NCBI GenBank assembly: GCA_907165275.2
Contig: CAJRBF020000015.1
Coordinates: forward strand, 62,001 to 126,000
Reading direction: 5' to 3'
DNA: 64,000 nucleotides
Source of the DNA: Zygaena filipendulae
Lineage: Eukaryota; Arthropoda; Insecta; Lepidoptera; Zygaenidae
Numbering within the stretch: position 1 is the first letter of the stretch; each line of letters begins with the position of its first letter. Position numbers and translations under genes: made by a program. This document shows positions 35,648 through 48,082 of this stretch, piece after piece. The notes beneath the pieces are model-generated. The model was not told the DNA's origin. It ran no database searches and worked only from the letters and a program-made list of their open reading frames with translations.

Positions 35648-36867
35648 TGCGATGCTGTGGCCCGGGGCGTCGTCTCGTGGCCACGGGCGATCGTATGTTT
35701 TCAGGAGGAGAGAGGTACGGCGGTCCCTATCCGGAATGAAACGCTCGGCTTACGGTGCTAGCGGGCGGATGCCCGTTTATTTCCACTATAACTATCTACG
35801 AATACACTATTAATGACACAGGCTGCACTTAACGGCTACTCTTATACTACTACCCAGTACACAGGCCCTACGGGGTTCGCGGTCGCTACGGTCGGAGGGG
35901 CGGTCGGGAATCGGGGCAGGAAGGCGGTAGCGGAAGGGGCTGTGTGCTTGAGGTCGGTCGGTGAGTAGGCGTGGGTGAGTATCGTCCCGGGGGCGGCGGG
36001 CAGGTGCGGCGCAGGGCGTCGGGGCGCCCCGGCGCAGACTGTCCGTCGTCCGCGGGGCCGGCGTGTCTGTCTGGGTTCGCCCCGGGGTGGCGGGCAGGTA
36101 CGGCGTAGGGCGTCGGGGCGCCCTGGCGCAGACTGTCCGTCACCGTCGGAGCTGGTGCGAGTAGCTGAGTACCCCTCGGGGCGCGTGTAGGTGAGTGGTA
36201 TCCCCCCGGGGCGGCGGCCGGGTGCAGCGTAGGGCGTCGGGGCTCCCTGGCGCAAACCGTCCGTCACCGTCGGGGCGTGTGTAGGTGAGCTAATTCCCGC
36301 GAGGCGGCGGCCGGGTGCAGCGCAGGGTGCCGGGGCTCCCTGGCGCAAACCGTCCGTCACCGTCGGGGCGTGTGTGGGTGTTGTTTTGGACGGGTCTGTG
36401 GGGTCTGGACGGAAGGAAGTCGGGAGTTCACCACACTAGTGAGTCCGCTAAGCGTGGGGCGTCGCCAGACGGCGCGTGAGCGGCGTCTGGGTAGGCCGAC
36501 AGAATGCGGGCACACTAGCGAGCGAGGATAGGTGTCGGACGAGGTATGTGCGGAGGCGGAAGCGGATGGTCACTGTACCGCTGAGTCCAGGCGCCGCTGT
36601 ACACGTACGCTCTGTGGAGAAGCGCAGGGCGCACGTGCATGCAGCGCGGGAACCCGTCGGCAAGTGTCGGCGTCACGCCGGCCGGTCCGGCTTATATAGT
36701 CACGGTAGCGGGGCGCAGGGCAGCGTGGCGGCGCGCTCGTTGTCGATGTGTGCGTCGCCGCAGCCCGCGCGCCGCGGTAGGTTGCTGTGCGCTCGGTGCC
36801 GGTGTGTGCGCCTGCGGCGGGGGACGAGGGATTCGTCACGCGGCGAGTGCGTGCCTGCTTCCTTACA
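35648..36867 (-). repeat. Gypsy 5' LTR (1220 bp)
   Basis: Same TGCGATG...TTACA ends as 25170-26295. It has four rather than three internal ~94-bp minisatellite units (about 35978-36375), which accounts for the whole 94-bp length difference. The few other substitutions seen by eye indicate a young element. Confidence 0.85.
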
Positions 36868-36871
36868 CTAT

Positions 36872-37516
36872 ATTTCCTTAGTTCCGTTTTTTTTATTTTT
36901 GCTGGTCTACTTATCAATTGAAGTAGGTAGATCTAAACATTTTAAACACCGTACCGCATAGTGTAGTTGTCGAAACATTGTAAAAGCAGCTTAGCATACC
37001 TATATATCATAGCATACGCTTACCTAATACTAGTGTTGGCTACATGTTTACTTGCTTGATTTATTTTTTTTCCTTGTCAAAAAAAATATTTACTGTACAT
37101 CTCGCTTATACCTATATATATCAGCTTAACTAATACTAGTGGTGGCTACATGCGTTACTTGCTTGATTTTTTTTTCTTGTCTAAAAATATTTACTGTACA
37201 TTTAAATACCGCTTAATTAATATACTTAGCTTCCTAAATTCAGCTTGTTGGCTATTTATAACACTACCTACCCTAAATTTTTTTATCTATATTTGGCCAA
37301 TTATAGCACTAATTTTGTATTGTTTTGCCTATTCTTATAATGGAAACTCACCTTATTTCGTTTATCCAGCTAAACAAAAACGAACTAGCGTACTAAGTAC
37401 TACCCTATTCACAATACTACTGGTCTACTTGTGATGTGAGGAGCATGTATTCTAAACATGAACCTACACCCTTTGTTTCTCGAGTATAGTTTAGTGCTAA
37501 CTAGTGTACTCTGGTT
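36872..37516. other. AT-rich spacer with a two-copy tandem duplication
   Basis: No gene. Two ~100-bp imperfect tandem copies lie at about 37000-37203, sharing ACCTATATAT, TAATACTAGTG, TGGCTACATG, ACTTGCTTGATTT and AAATATTTACTGTACAT. It is the original flank into which the gypsy element inserted. Confidence 0.5.
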
Positions 37517-38075
37517 GTTAGGAGTCTGAGGTCTGACTAACAGGATCAAAGACAGTTTGAAAGAGGGAGGTATGAAAGAATGTACGAGATGAATGAAAGG
37601 ACAAGAAGCAAAGATTCACAGGTAGCATAGACGGATTTTAATACTAAGGTTGCCAGCTAAAATCCTGGATTTGACATGGGACACTCGAAACTCAGAATGT
37701 GGTGGGTAATGAAAATTGTGTTCGAATCTGGATAACTTTCGCAATAAATGATTTCCAACCTGATAGGTTTAGGCTGAGATCAATCAACGGAGGAAAGAAA
37801 AGGTACTTACAGGATTATTCGATGAAAGATTTCTGCTGCCGGCAGCGGTTGTCTTACTCCATCTTGATTCGAATCCAAAAAGGCCGGTTTGACATTTCCA
37901 GCCACTTACGTCACCGCGAATGCATGTTCTTGTCAATGCGTATGCAGTGTCATAGACGTAAAAGTTTTACTACGTGCGCCCTCCATATTACATTATTAAC
38001 TTTCTCCAAACGGTTTAGGTTTTGGGAATAATGATAGGAAAATGAAAGGAACAACAAGGAAGGGAAGCCGCAACA
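37517..38075 (-). repeat. Candidate 3' LTR of the Pao element
   Basis: On the minus strand a purine tract (GGTGGGGAGA) ends at 38076 and is followed by TGTTGCGGC, as expected for a polypurine tract/LTR junction downstream of pol. The far end is placed at TGTTAGGAG (37517), giving TGTT...AACA ends. No second LTR is in the window to confirm it. Confidence 0.35.
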
Positions 38076-38283
38076 TCTCTCCCCACCTGAAATCTACCAG
38101 GGATTTCACAGAAAACATTCAGACCGGAAGCAAATCCAAGATCCGATGTTAAAGTTGAATGATACATACGTGTTGAAACTGTCAAGTAGTGCAAACCCCA
38201 GTAATACTAAACAATTAAACTAAACTTTACAAAAAAAGAATAAACTAAAATTAAAGGAAAATATATAAAGGAGCAAGGAACGT

Positions 38284-39633
38284 TTATTGTGAAAGTGGAG
38301 AGTCAGCTGTAACCGGAAGCGGACACACCTTCACAATAGGTCGCTTCACCATCCCATATTGAGTTTTTAAAGTCACGACCCGGACGACGTTATCCTTCCC
38401 CGGATGTATCTCCTCTACCCGTCCCAGCCTCCATTGGGTTGGGGGTACATTGGGCTCGACAATCATGACAACGTCACCCAGCTTCATGTTCGACGCAGAA
38501 TTCGAAAACCATTTTGTTTTCTGTTGTAACGTGTGTAAATAATCCGTCTGCCAAACACCCCAGAATCTCTGGGTTAGACTCCGCAGCATCTGCCAGCGAG
38601 ATCGAAACGTATTAGTAGCTTTATCAAATTGACACTCCGGAACGGAAACCAACGGGCTACCGATAATAAAATGACCTGGGGTCAAAACTTCGGTTTCACT
38701 TGGATCAGACGAGAGAGCGCAGAGGGGCCTAGAATTCAGCATGGCTTCGATTTTGGTGAGCACGGTGATGAATTCCTCCAATGTTAGCACCTGCATTCCC
38801 AGTACTCGTTTCAGATGATATTTTGCCGATTTTATTCCACTTTCAAATATTCCCCCAAAATGGGGAGCACCTGGAGGGTTGAGTTTCCAAATGACCCGAC
38901 GTCTGGCCAGCTCGCTGTACAGAGGATCCTTTTGCGTGTTGATCATTTCAAAGACCTCATTCAGATAATTCTTCGCTCCGACGAAGTTCGTGCCACAGTC
39001 GGTCACTACGGTACGACACAGTCCCCTAAGTGCCACGAATCGGTCAAAGGCAGCGAGAAATGCCTCCGTGGATAGCTCGGTGACCGCCTCTAGATGAACC
39101 GCCTTAACCGACAAGCAGACAATCAGACAAATGTAGCACTTATAAGTTCTTGCGTTTCTTCGTTTGCTTTCCTTAATGAGGAAGGGGCCCCCGAAGTCCA
39201 TTCCCACGTTCTGGAAACATCTTCCGGTTTCGAAACGTATTGCGGGCAGATCGCCCATGACTGCTCGATGTGGAACAGGTTGGACTTTAATACAAGTGAT
39301 ACATTTCGACAAAGGCGATCGAATGGAATTTCGTATTCCAAGTATCCAAAACTTTCGACCAATCAGTGATTGTAATGTACGAGGGCCGCAATGCATATAT
39401 AAAGCGTGGTAATGATCAATAAGTAAAGTGGTCAACTCCCCCTTCTTGGGTAGGAGTACAGGATGCATCATATTGTACGGAAGAGGGGAATTGCTCAGTC
39501 ACCCCCCTACTCGCAACAAGCCGTGCGGGTCCAGATACGGAGAGAGCTTCTGCATCGGTCGTTCGCACTCTTTTTTCTGTCTCACAGCTCGAATCACCTC
39601 CGGGAATGCCGCTGCTTGTACATACTTGACTAA
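38284..39633 (-). pseudogene. Pao integrase with DUF5641-type C-terminus
   Basis: The 3' part of Pao pol. It has a zinc-binding region (HYHALYMHCGPRTLQSLIGRK, CITCIKVQ), catalytic acids in VGMDFGGPF, VVTDCGTNF and GIFESGIKS, and the Pao-specific C-terminal domain (MKLGDVVMIVEPNVPPTQWRLGR). Upstream codons continue in the same frame to 39633, with a TGA at 39499-39501. At 39633 the frame meets the TAA duplication of the inserted transposon and resumes at 41094. Confidence 0.85.
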
Positions 39634-41091
39634 TAGTACGGACCGCCAAGAGGGGATTTGTGGATTAACTAAAGCGCGTCAGATGAACATAAGGGGGGTA
39701 CCTTGCACCATGTTGAGTACCTCCACCAAATATAGGCCCTCTACACTGGTGGGTGCGTCTAGAATAACCGATCAGATTAGTAAAAAAAAATCGATAACTC
39801 GAAATACTCGAGCGCGTCAGATTAAGATATGGTGGGTTAATTACATAGTGAGAAGTATGTATATGAATAATCTGACCATTTGAACGTGACGTAAAGGAGT
39901 TAGAGGATCACAAACTTGCAAAAAAAAAACGCAACTTCGACATTCTCGAGCGCAGTTGATTTGTTTTTTATTTTAAAGTAAATAACTCAAGGATAGCGGG
40001 AAAAATATAATCTGCCGATTTTCATAAGCCGAAGAAACAAAAATCGTCTTCGAATCGAACGAGCAGCTGCAGTGAAACATGTACCTATTCATATCTCTGT
40101 CTTTCTTTCCCTTTTACTTTTTCTCTATCTCTCACTCTCTCGCACCGTCCTCACACTACTTTCCGTCGCCATAACGTCATCACAGTATACCACGGCGCTA
40201 AACGTGTCGAATTATAACTTTTTTTGGTCGGTTAAAATACATATTAAAATAAGTTAAGGTAAGTATTACATCAAACTATAGGTTCACCTTTCACTTTAGT
40301 GTAATTATATATATATTATATAATAAAGCTCATCACAAAACAACGCGTTCATGTTATTATATGTAAAACGAAATAGCTTGTTTGTGCTTTAAAGTTAGTT
40401 TTGTGAATAATATTTTGTGAGCTTTTACATATTTCATAGAAATATAAAGTGTGTTTTTTGTGAACAAGAAATAGCTCATAAAGTTATTAAACTTACATCA
40501 GAAATAAAAAAAAATTACAAATAAATCATAATTTTTGTTTCTAGCAGTCAGATTAATAATATCCCTCAAAATTATTGTCAGATTTTAAGCCAACATAACT
40601 TGGACTGCAAGCTGAACCTTCTGTAAAATAATCTGACACGCTCGAGTATTTCAAAATTGAGATTTTTTTTTGCATTTTCAAAAATTCGCTACTACCTTGC
40701 GTCACCTCCAAATCGGCAGATTTTCGAAGGGGTGCATTTTTAAGGCTCACTTAACATCCCCTTTGAATATCTGACGCGCTCGAGTAAATGTTTTTTTTTT
40801 TCATTTTCTCCCCTTCCGGATGGCCACCCCCACCACGCAAATGGGCAGATGAATATATTTTCGATATCAGAGACACCTTGGAGTATCTAAACTACAATAT
40901 CTGACGCGCTCGAGTATTTCCATTTTACTATTTTTTTTTACATTTTTGAAAGCCTGTAGAAGCTAAACCCACCGGTGAATGAAAAAATATCATATAACCT
41001 TATTTTATTTATATCTCCTAATCTTCAAAACCCAATAGGTCCCAACGACGCTCGAGTGTCTCCCGAATTAGCATCGGTATCTCCCGTACTA
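39634..41091. mobile_element. Harbinger-like non-autonomous DNA transposon (1458 bp)
   Basis: Bounded by 8-bp inverted repeats TAGTACGG...CCGTACTA and a TAA duplication (39631-39633 and 41092-41094), inserted in Pao pol. The 3-bp TWA duplication is the habit of PIF/Harbinger transposons. It has no coding capacity. The subterminal parts repeat a CTCGAGCGCGTCAGAT motif in opposite orientations at the two ends (about 39671, 39809, 40634, 40770, 40900). The centre is AT-rich. A related copy begins at 58390. I cannot name the family. Confidence 0.7.
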
Positions 41092-43572
41092 TAAGAGTTC
41101 CACCGCAGCCTCCAGTTCTAGGGTTGTCAGGGGGCCCCCCTGTCGGTCCTTAGGACTCCTCAGATTCGTGAAAAATCGTACACACCAGGCGGTTATACGC
41201 TGCAGTCTGGACCAGGAGGAGTATCGTCTGAGCAGCTGATCCCAGGTACTTAGTTCTTGAGAGAATAATACCGCCCTTTTCATTTCCGGTAGCGTGTCCC
41301 GGACGAGAGGGGGGTTCTTTGGCCATGCTGTTGGGTCAGAACAAAGCCATTGTGGGCCCACCCACCAATTTGAGCAAGCTATCAGCTGTGAACAAGACAG
41401 ACCCCGGCTGCAGTAGTCGGCAGGGTTGTCTGCGGTTGGTACATGTCTCCAATGGACCGCTGGAAGAGCATCTGTAATTTGCACAACACGGTGAGCTACA
41501 AATGTTTTTAACTTGAACGGCTCCGTATTCAACCACGATAAAACGGTCTTACTATCTGTGAATGCTATCACCTGTGATAGGCTAAGTGTATCCTTGAGTA
41601 ATTCGTTTATATGCTTTAGTACCTTTGACAACAATACCGCTCTACATAATTCCAATCGATTTACTGTGAGTGTCTTTATCGGTGCCACCTTGGATTTAGC
41701 CATCAGCAGAAGCGTGGTTTGATGCGTTTGCATTGTGCGCAAATAAACGCAACATCCATAGGTCTTTGTAGATCCGTCACAAAACCCAACCAGCTAGAAA
41801 TCATAAGAATTATCTGGACAAATAAGTCTTGGTATTTTTACCTGGTTTAAATATTTAAGTTCCTGTACAAATTCAGTCCATAAGATCTCAACATCGTAGG
41901 GCACCGGCTCGTACCACGCAAGTTCTAAGCGCCACAGCGTTTGCAGAAGTAGTTTATCAATCAACACCATGGGTGCAAGCCATCCCAGCGGATCAAATAT
42001 GCGCGCGACATTTGACAGGATCGCTCGTTTTGTACAATCTCTGTTAATTGCAGCGACACAGTAGGTGAACGTGTCCGTTGGTGGCTCCCATTGAACTCCC
42101 AGGATTTTTAAAGTTTTTTTATTTGCCTCTTCGGAAAATACCTTAGGAGCCTGACAGTGTTCCTCTGGTAGTTCCCGCAGAAACTCTGGTGAGTTGCTAG
42201 TCCATTTATGCAATTTAAAGTTAGCCTTATTTAACAGTGTTATAAGGTTTTGCCTGAGTTCTATCGCTAATGCCAGATCAGGGGCTCCAGTGGTGATGTC
42301 ATCCATGAAGACCTCCTGGCGCAGTACCTGAGCAGCTCGGGGACAGGCTGCACCATGATCCTCGGCAAGCTGCCGTAGAGTCCGTATAGCAAGGTATGGA
42401 GAGCTGGTAACACCATAAGCGACGGTGTTCAGTTCGTATTCCACGACAGGCTCGGGGGGCGATCACCTCCATAAAATGTGCTGTAGTGGGCGGTCCTGCT
42501 GTCTGATGAGGATACCCCGGTACATTTTTGTGATGTCGCTGGTAAACACCACCTTATGCAGTCGAAATTTGGTTAGTATGTCGGTGATGTCCACCTGCAA
42601 TTTTGAGCCAGTATACACAATATCATTCAAGGAACGTCCATTTGAAGATTTACAACTTGCATCATAAACCACCCTCAGCTTAGTGGTACTACTGTCCGGT
42701 TTTATGACGCAGTGATGAGGTATGAAATATTTTCCTTTGTAAACTGATCCGGTTACTGCCTGCATGTGACCCAGTTCCTGATATTCCTGCATGAAATCGA
42801 CATACGCAGACTGCAACTGAGGGTGCTTAACCAGTCGTCCTTCCAGGTTGAGGAGTCTTGACATGGCTGAGCTATGCGAATCGCCAAGCGGGCACTCTTC
42901 GCATGCCGTCTTTTTTAGAATGGGCACAACATAAGTTCCATCTGGATCCTGGTGAACCGAAGCAGTAAACAGGCGCTCACACTCTTCGTCTTCAGGATTT
43001 AGCAGTCTGGCCTGGGGAGGCTCTTCAACAGACCAGAACTGCTGCATTAGATCTGGAATAGTAGATGCTAGCAATGACACTGCCTGGTGCTCGGGTGGTT
43101 GTTGAAGTTGCACCTTCCCCGTTAATATCCATCCAAAAACACTGTTGAGCGCCACCGGCAGCCCTGGTCCAGGCTCTATCCGTTGCCCATTAAATATGGC
43201 ATGAAAAATTTCAGCACCCAGTAGTAGGTCAATTTCAGCCGGTTTATCAAAGTCTTCATCGGCTAGAGACAAATGTGAGAAATGTTCACGAACAGAACCA
43301 GTCAGCTCCACTACAGGCATCTTAGCAGTGATTTTCTCCATAACCAGAGGCTCAACTCGGAAGCGTGGATTATCCATGTGGTGTGGCTGAATCGTACATG
43401 TAGTCATACCTTTTATTTGACTGATCCGGTGGTCACCCAGTCCGGAGACAGCAAGACGGCATCGTCGAAGAGGTAGGCCATGCCGTCTGACACATGCTTC
43501 ATCCTGTGCCCCACTATCGATCAAGGCTCGGAGCAACAGTGTTCTCCCATTCAGGGATGTGACTCGAACTGT
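41092..43572 (-). pseudogene. Pao protease-RT-RNase H region with three in-frame stops
   Basis: A continuous minus-strand frame. The protease (LRALIDSGAQDEACV, then LLLGAEIFHAIF) is followed by RT (VVYDASCKSSNGRSLND, motif A FTSDITKMYRG, YGVTSSPYLAI, motif C VFMDDITTG). RNase H-like and DUF1758/A17-type sequence follows (LVGFCDGSTKTYG, AFTDSKTVLSWL, HVPTADNPADYCSRG). Stops lie at 43573-43575 at the gag junction, 42463-42465 and 41794-41796. No frameshift is present, so decay is by point mutation. Confidence 0.85.
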
Positions 43573-43863
43573 TCATGTACCCAGCAACACCAGGGACGGA
43601 CCGGTACTGAAGCTCACACTTGAATCTGGAATGTAGACAGTATGATTCGTTGAGGTGCTTGGCTCCGATGTACCAGCCTTGGCATCCATATGTAAGTAGG
43701 TGTGGTGACGCTCACCACATATTACACATCCAGTCATAGAGTTACAATTATCATAGTTATGATTCTCACGCAGACAATTTGGGCATAATCCTTTACTTTT
43801 TACAAAATCTAACCTCTGTGGAGAAGTCAATGCTTGAAACTTAGGGCACTTGTACACACTATG
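43573..43863 (-). pseudogene. Pao gag C-terminal zinc-knuckle fragment
   Basis: Has VYKCPKFQALTSPQRLDFVK, CPNCLRENHNYDNC and CVICGERHHTYLH, the double knuckle of Pao gag proteins. The 5' side is replaced by a LINE 3' tail (TAA repeats from 43866). Confidence 0.8.
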
Positions 43864-44189
43864 AGGTAATAATAATAATAATAATAAACTCTTTATTGAA
43901 CACCACTTAAAAATAAACAATTACAAAAACAATTTTACTACAAGGTGGAACAATCGGCGGTCTTATCGCTCAGAGCGATCTCTTCCAGACAACCATTGGG
44001 TGCATAGGGAAAATTATAATCTAGAAGGAAGGCGGTGTTATAATATATAATAATACTGAGCATAAACACATCAACAATATATAAGTACCTACTCATATAC
44101 TACACATATACATATATATACATAAAAACATACCTAAATATAATATTACATAGACAGTACGATAAATACAAAGGCTATATATATATATA

Positions 44190-44787
44190 TGTCGGAGATA
44201 GTTCTGTTTTCATTGTTTAATAATACCTATCCACCCTCGGATTGACAAATCAAGTTGGCACTTATTTTGATGTAACCTTTGTTTGTGAAACTGTACTGTT
44301 TATTTAATATCAGATGTTATAGTTTAATAATTGTGTGATTCCATTAATCTACAGTGTGAATCTTATTTAAGTTACTTTTAGTAATTGGTCATTATAATTT
44401 TGTAAACACGTGGCGGGTAGTATCCGCCATTGGACAGAGTTGTTGTGGAGGGAGTGCGCGGTGGGGACAGCCAGTATAAAGTAGCGCGCACTCCTCTGTG
44501 CGGGAGTCGATCTTTGGATACGACTCATAGAGCACTCGCTCCCGACAAAACTGTCGGTTTACTTAATTACTGCCGGTTCACTTAATTACCGTAATCTTAA
44601 CTATATGCCTCCCTTTGTTTGTTGTAAATTATAAAATAAAGATCCATTGTGTTGATTCGTAAATCACTCTCTTATTATCGCCTTAGAATGGCCTTCCCTC
44701 ATCCTGACCATTAACTACTGATCTCCTGACTAGTTATTAACCGCTCTCTTTGCGCCCATACACCCTGCCTGCTTGCCCGCTGCGACA
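44190..44787 (+). repeat. LTR 1 of the non-coding LTR element (598 bp)
   Basis: Starts TGTCGGAGATAG and ends CCCGCTGCGACA. It contains GTATAAAGTAGCG (TATA-like, at about 44473) and ATAAAATAAAG (polyadenylation-like, at about 44630). Confidence 0.88.
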
Positions 44788-47700
44788 TCAGAAGTGGGAT
44801 TACCACTGTCTTTATGGGATACCATTGTCTGCATAGGATAACCTATGTTTGATTACGTCTTTAATTACCTATATGGTATTATCTTTTGTGTAACTGTGTG
44901 GATTACCAATGTCTTGGGATTACCATTATCTTTATGGATTTAACATTGTCTTTACGGGATAGCATTATCTTTATGGGATTGCCTATGGCTGTGTGATTAA
45001 CTCTGTGTGATATTAAATTATCCCTTGTGTGACTATATGTGGGTTTACCATCGTCCTTATGGATACCATTGTCTTTATGGGATTGCCCTTGTTTGGTTAT
45101 TTACCTCTGTGTGATTACCTATATGGGATTATTCTTTGTGTGACTATGTGTGATTTACCTATGTGTGATCATAGCCTATATGGGATTTACCTATGTGTGA
45201 TTGTGTATTGCCTTTGTGTAATAGTCTATCTGGGATTACCATTACCTATGTCTATATGGGATTACAAATACCATTCTCTCTGTGGATTCGCCTATAAGGG
45301 ATCCCTATCTAAGATCTGTTTACGACCATCCTTTATTTACCAATAAATAGTATCATCGTCTTTGTGGGTTATCATAGCCTTTGTGGGATTATCATCGCTT
45401 ATGTTAGGATAGTTTATGTGCGATTGCCTATGTATGATTTTCCCATTTGAGATTGCTCTTTCTGCCGATGAGATTCATACGTTCGTTTTCTGTCTATTAA
45501 ATGTTTCAGATGGACTTTAACGACGTTGCAGTAAGCTCTTTCTACTCAAGTGTTTAGATTGCAGGAGCTGCGCTATTACTGCAGGCTGGTTACGCACGTC
45601 GTCAAGTTCTATCATGACAGTCGACGTCGTTGCTGTCAACACCACTACGCTGCATGCACAGATCTGAATGTGACTGTGGTGACCATGCTGCAATTGAGTT
45701 TGGTGATAGGCTCGTGATACCATCGCCTATTCAAGTAAGATCTATCCATTACAAAGTGTTGAATGTTGATTTAACTCTCGGTTGTGTTGATCAAAGAACG
45801 TGATTTCATTTCAAAGGTTTCGATACCTTTGTCCATAAAGTGTTTTCGTATCTATTGTATTTCGTGATGTGATGCACACTGCGTTCCTTATATTGTGTTG
45901 CTACTTATCTATCCGATGATTCGCAAAACCGCGATGATTACCTACTACTGGTTAAGCTAGTGGCTGGAATTGAGTTCTTTATTAGTTGTCGATTCCCAAT
46001 TCTATAATTGTGACTTAACCGATCATGCATGTAAAGTGAATCACCGTACACTGTACAGTACTAGTAAATGAGAGTTGTCTGAATTCGAAGACTCGGTTAT
46101 GTAGTTCGATCCATTAAGTGGTAGTAAAAATCTTATTTAACTCGATCTAATAGAATTTGAAATGATTTCGAAGGTTTCGATACTTTCGTCTATTATGCCA
46201 TGTGACTACTTAGTTAATGTGTTTTGTAAAGTAATGGGTACCGAATACTGATTCGTTCTTTTAAATATTGTCTCACGTTTATGTAACGCTCTGAGAAAAT
46301 CAGTTATCTACTAAAATAATGGGTAATGATTTGTTATTTTAAATATTGTCTCTCGTTGTTACTACTGGTTTTACAACCGCGGTGTTGAAATATTGTGAGT
46401 TTAAAAATTTTTCTTTTGTGTAAGAAATAATAACAAAATTATAATATCTACCCACGTACCGATCGTCATCAATAAAAGTTTTAACAGTCGTGAATTATTC
46501 ATGTGTGACATTCAGGCAGTAATTAGGAGTTTTTGGTTAGCTGTGTCCTAAGGTGAGATTAGTGTTCTGGCTTTCTCAAGGTGGTTACTGAAAGTGAGGA
46601 TGGCGTGTTGGCTAGTAATAATTAAAAGTTATCCTTGTGATTATAGCGCACGAGGACGTGTGCATTGTCAGTATGGCCGTGTCGGCGTGAAGGTAGTTAC
46701 ATTAAAAATAATGTTTCCCGCCGACTAATAGCGATTGTAGTTCGTTCGTTCCCCTGCTACATTCTACTGTCCAATTCGTCTCTGTTATAACTTGATTTAG
46801 GCGTGAGTGTTCGTTAGCAAAGGTATTCTTAATTCGGCTTAAGTTCAGTGTGGTTTTAATGTCGTGACAATCTAGGGTAGCTACAGTTATTGTGTGAAAG
46901 TACCTGTGGATATAACAAAGCTCATTGTGATAAAGTTTGTTATGATTTTCAAGTTAGTAACTCGGTACCTAAATAAGACCTTCCTTTATGGCCCTCAGCA
47001 ATTCCTAAAAGGGTAGTTCTATCACATGGTTTTCGAAGATGTGTCGTATGCAGATATGACTTCAAGTCTCTTCTTCTCTCACTTCGACGTTTGCAAAACT
47101 GGGTCTGTTAATCTTACTAACAGCCAACAAAAGATGACAAGCCTATAACTGCAAATGCGTATGCTAGTAAATTAGCGTTCTCTTTAACTTTTAAACCGTT
47201 ACCGTGTACTGATTCACGTTTCTAAATTAGGTTCTTTTACCCATGGTCTAGCATTTTACTGCAAAATGCCTGATAGTCAGACTTCTAGACGAATTGTCTC
47301 GTCTCAGGTTAAGTAGAATTAAGGTCTACAATTAGAATTGGTGGTAACATTATAATTACATTTCGACTGATGCGAAATAATAGTATTGATTGTTTTAAAT
47401 CGTCTATTATGTTTAGCAGGTCAACACCAAAAAAAGTGCTCCTGTCTGCTGTCGCTGTGAAGAGTCTGGGCCTATCGCCCCTCACTACCAACTGTATCTG
47501 GCAGATAGCCGGGCGATCCAGTGGAGCGGCCGGGAGTCTATCATCGAGCTGCCATTCAAGTTGCTGCTAAGCGGGTTGTCTATCTTGACGCCTGTATTAC
47601 TGGTTGTCTATCTTGACGCCTGTATTACTGGTTGTCTATCTTGACGCCTGTATTACTGGTTGTCTATCTCCTTAGTTGCTGGTTGTCTATCTTGACGCCT

Positions 47701-48082
47701 TAGTTGCTGGTTGTCTATCTTGACGCCTTAGTTGCCGGTTGTCTATCTTGACGCCTTAGTTGCTGGTTGTCTATCTTGACGCCTTAGTTGCTGGTTGTCT
47801 ACCTTGACGCCTTAGGTTGCTGGTTGTCTATCTTGACGCATTAGTTGCTGGTTATCTGTTTTGTCGAATATTAAGTTATGCGTTATCTATTTTCCACGAT
47901 TATGTAGTTTGTTTATTTTGACACTTTGTCCTTTGTTGTAATTTGAACAAACCGATACCTTAAGATTTTTTTTGGATGATTGAATTTACTTTGTCTGGTT
48001 TGTCAGAAAGGCCGAACGGTATTTATCCGGTTACGATTTGTTGCAGGACTACACGAGGACGTGTAATTGTCAGTTCTGGCCG
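44788..48082. other. Interior of the non-coding LTR element
   Basis: No gene. Bases 44788-45480 are an irregular low-complexity stretch of TGGGATTACCATTGTCTTTAT-like units. Bases 47574-47870 are a tandem array (next entry). The rest is unstructured. A GAGGACGTGT-x-TTGTCAG-x-TGGCCGTGTCGG segment occurs at about 46650 and again just before the right LTR (about 48053-48088), which hints at an internal rearrangement or a terminal motif. Confidence 0.6.
47574..47870 (+). repeat. 28-bp tandem repeat array
   Basis: About ten units of GGTTGTCTATCTTGACGCCT followed by GTATTACT or TAGTTGCT. The first three units carry the GTATTACT variant and the rest the TAGTTGCT variant, so the two blocks expanded separately. 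Confidence 0.8.

Larger units (their letters stand above)
25170..36867 (-). mobile_element. Ty3/gypsy LTR retrotransposon with internally deleted pol
   Basis: Two long GC-rich LTRs in direct orientation bound the element, with a 4-bp target duplication. On the minus strand the order is 5' LTR (right), a primer-binding site, one gag-pol-derived ORF, a 3' region holding a nested plus-strand LINE, a polypurine tract, and the 3' LTR (left). The pol ORF lacks RT, RNase H and the integrase core, so this copy is non-autonomous. The LTRs are nearly the same apart from repeat-number change, suggesting a young insertion. Confidence 0.85.
37517..43863 (-). mobile_element. BEL/Pao LTR retrotransposon, decayed and interrupted
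   Basis: Gag zinc knuckle, Pao-type protease, RT, RNase H and integrase follow one another on the minus strand. They share one reading frame, interrupted by four in-frame stops and by a DNA transposon at 39634-41091. The gag N-terminus and the 5' LTR are cut off by a CR1-type LINE tail at about 43866. Confidence 0.85.

Noticed and set aside
44788..45480. Irregular TGGGATTACC-type repeats considered as a CRISPR-like or satellite array
   Set aside because: Unit spacing is irregular, no unique spacers of constant length exist, and the context is an animal retroelement.
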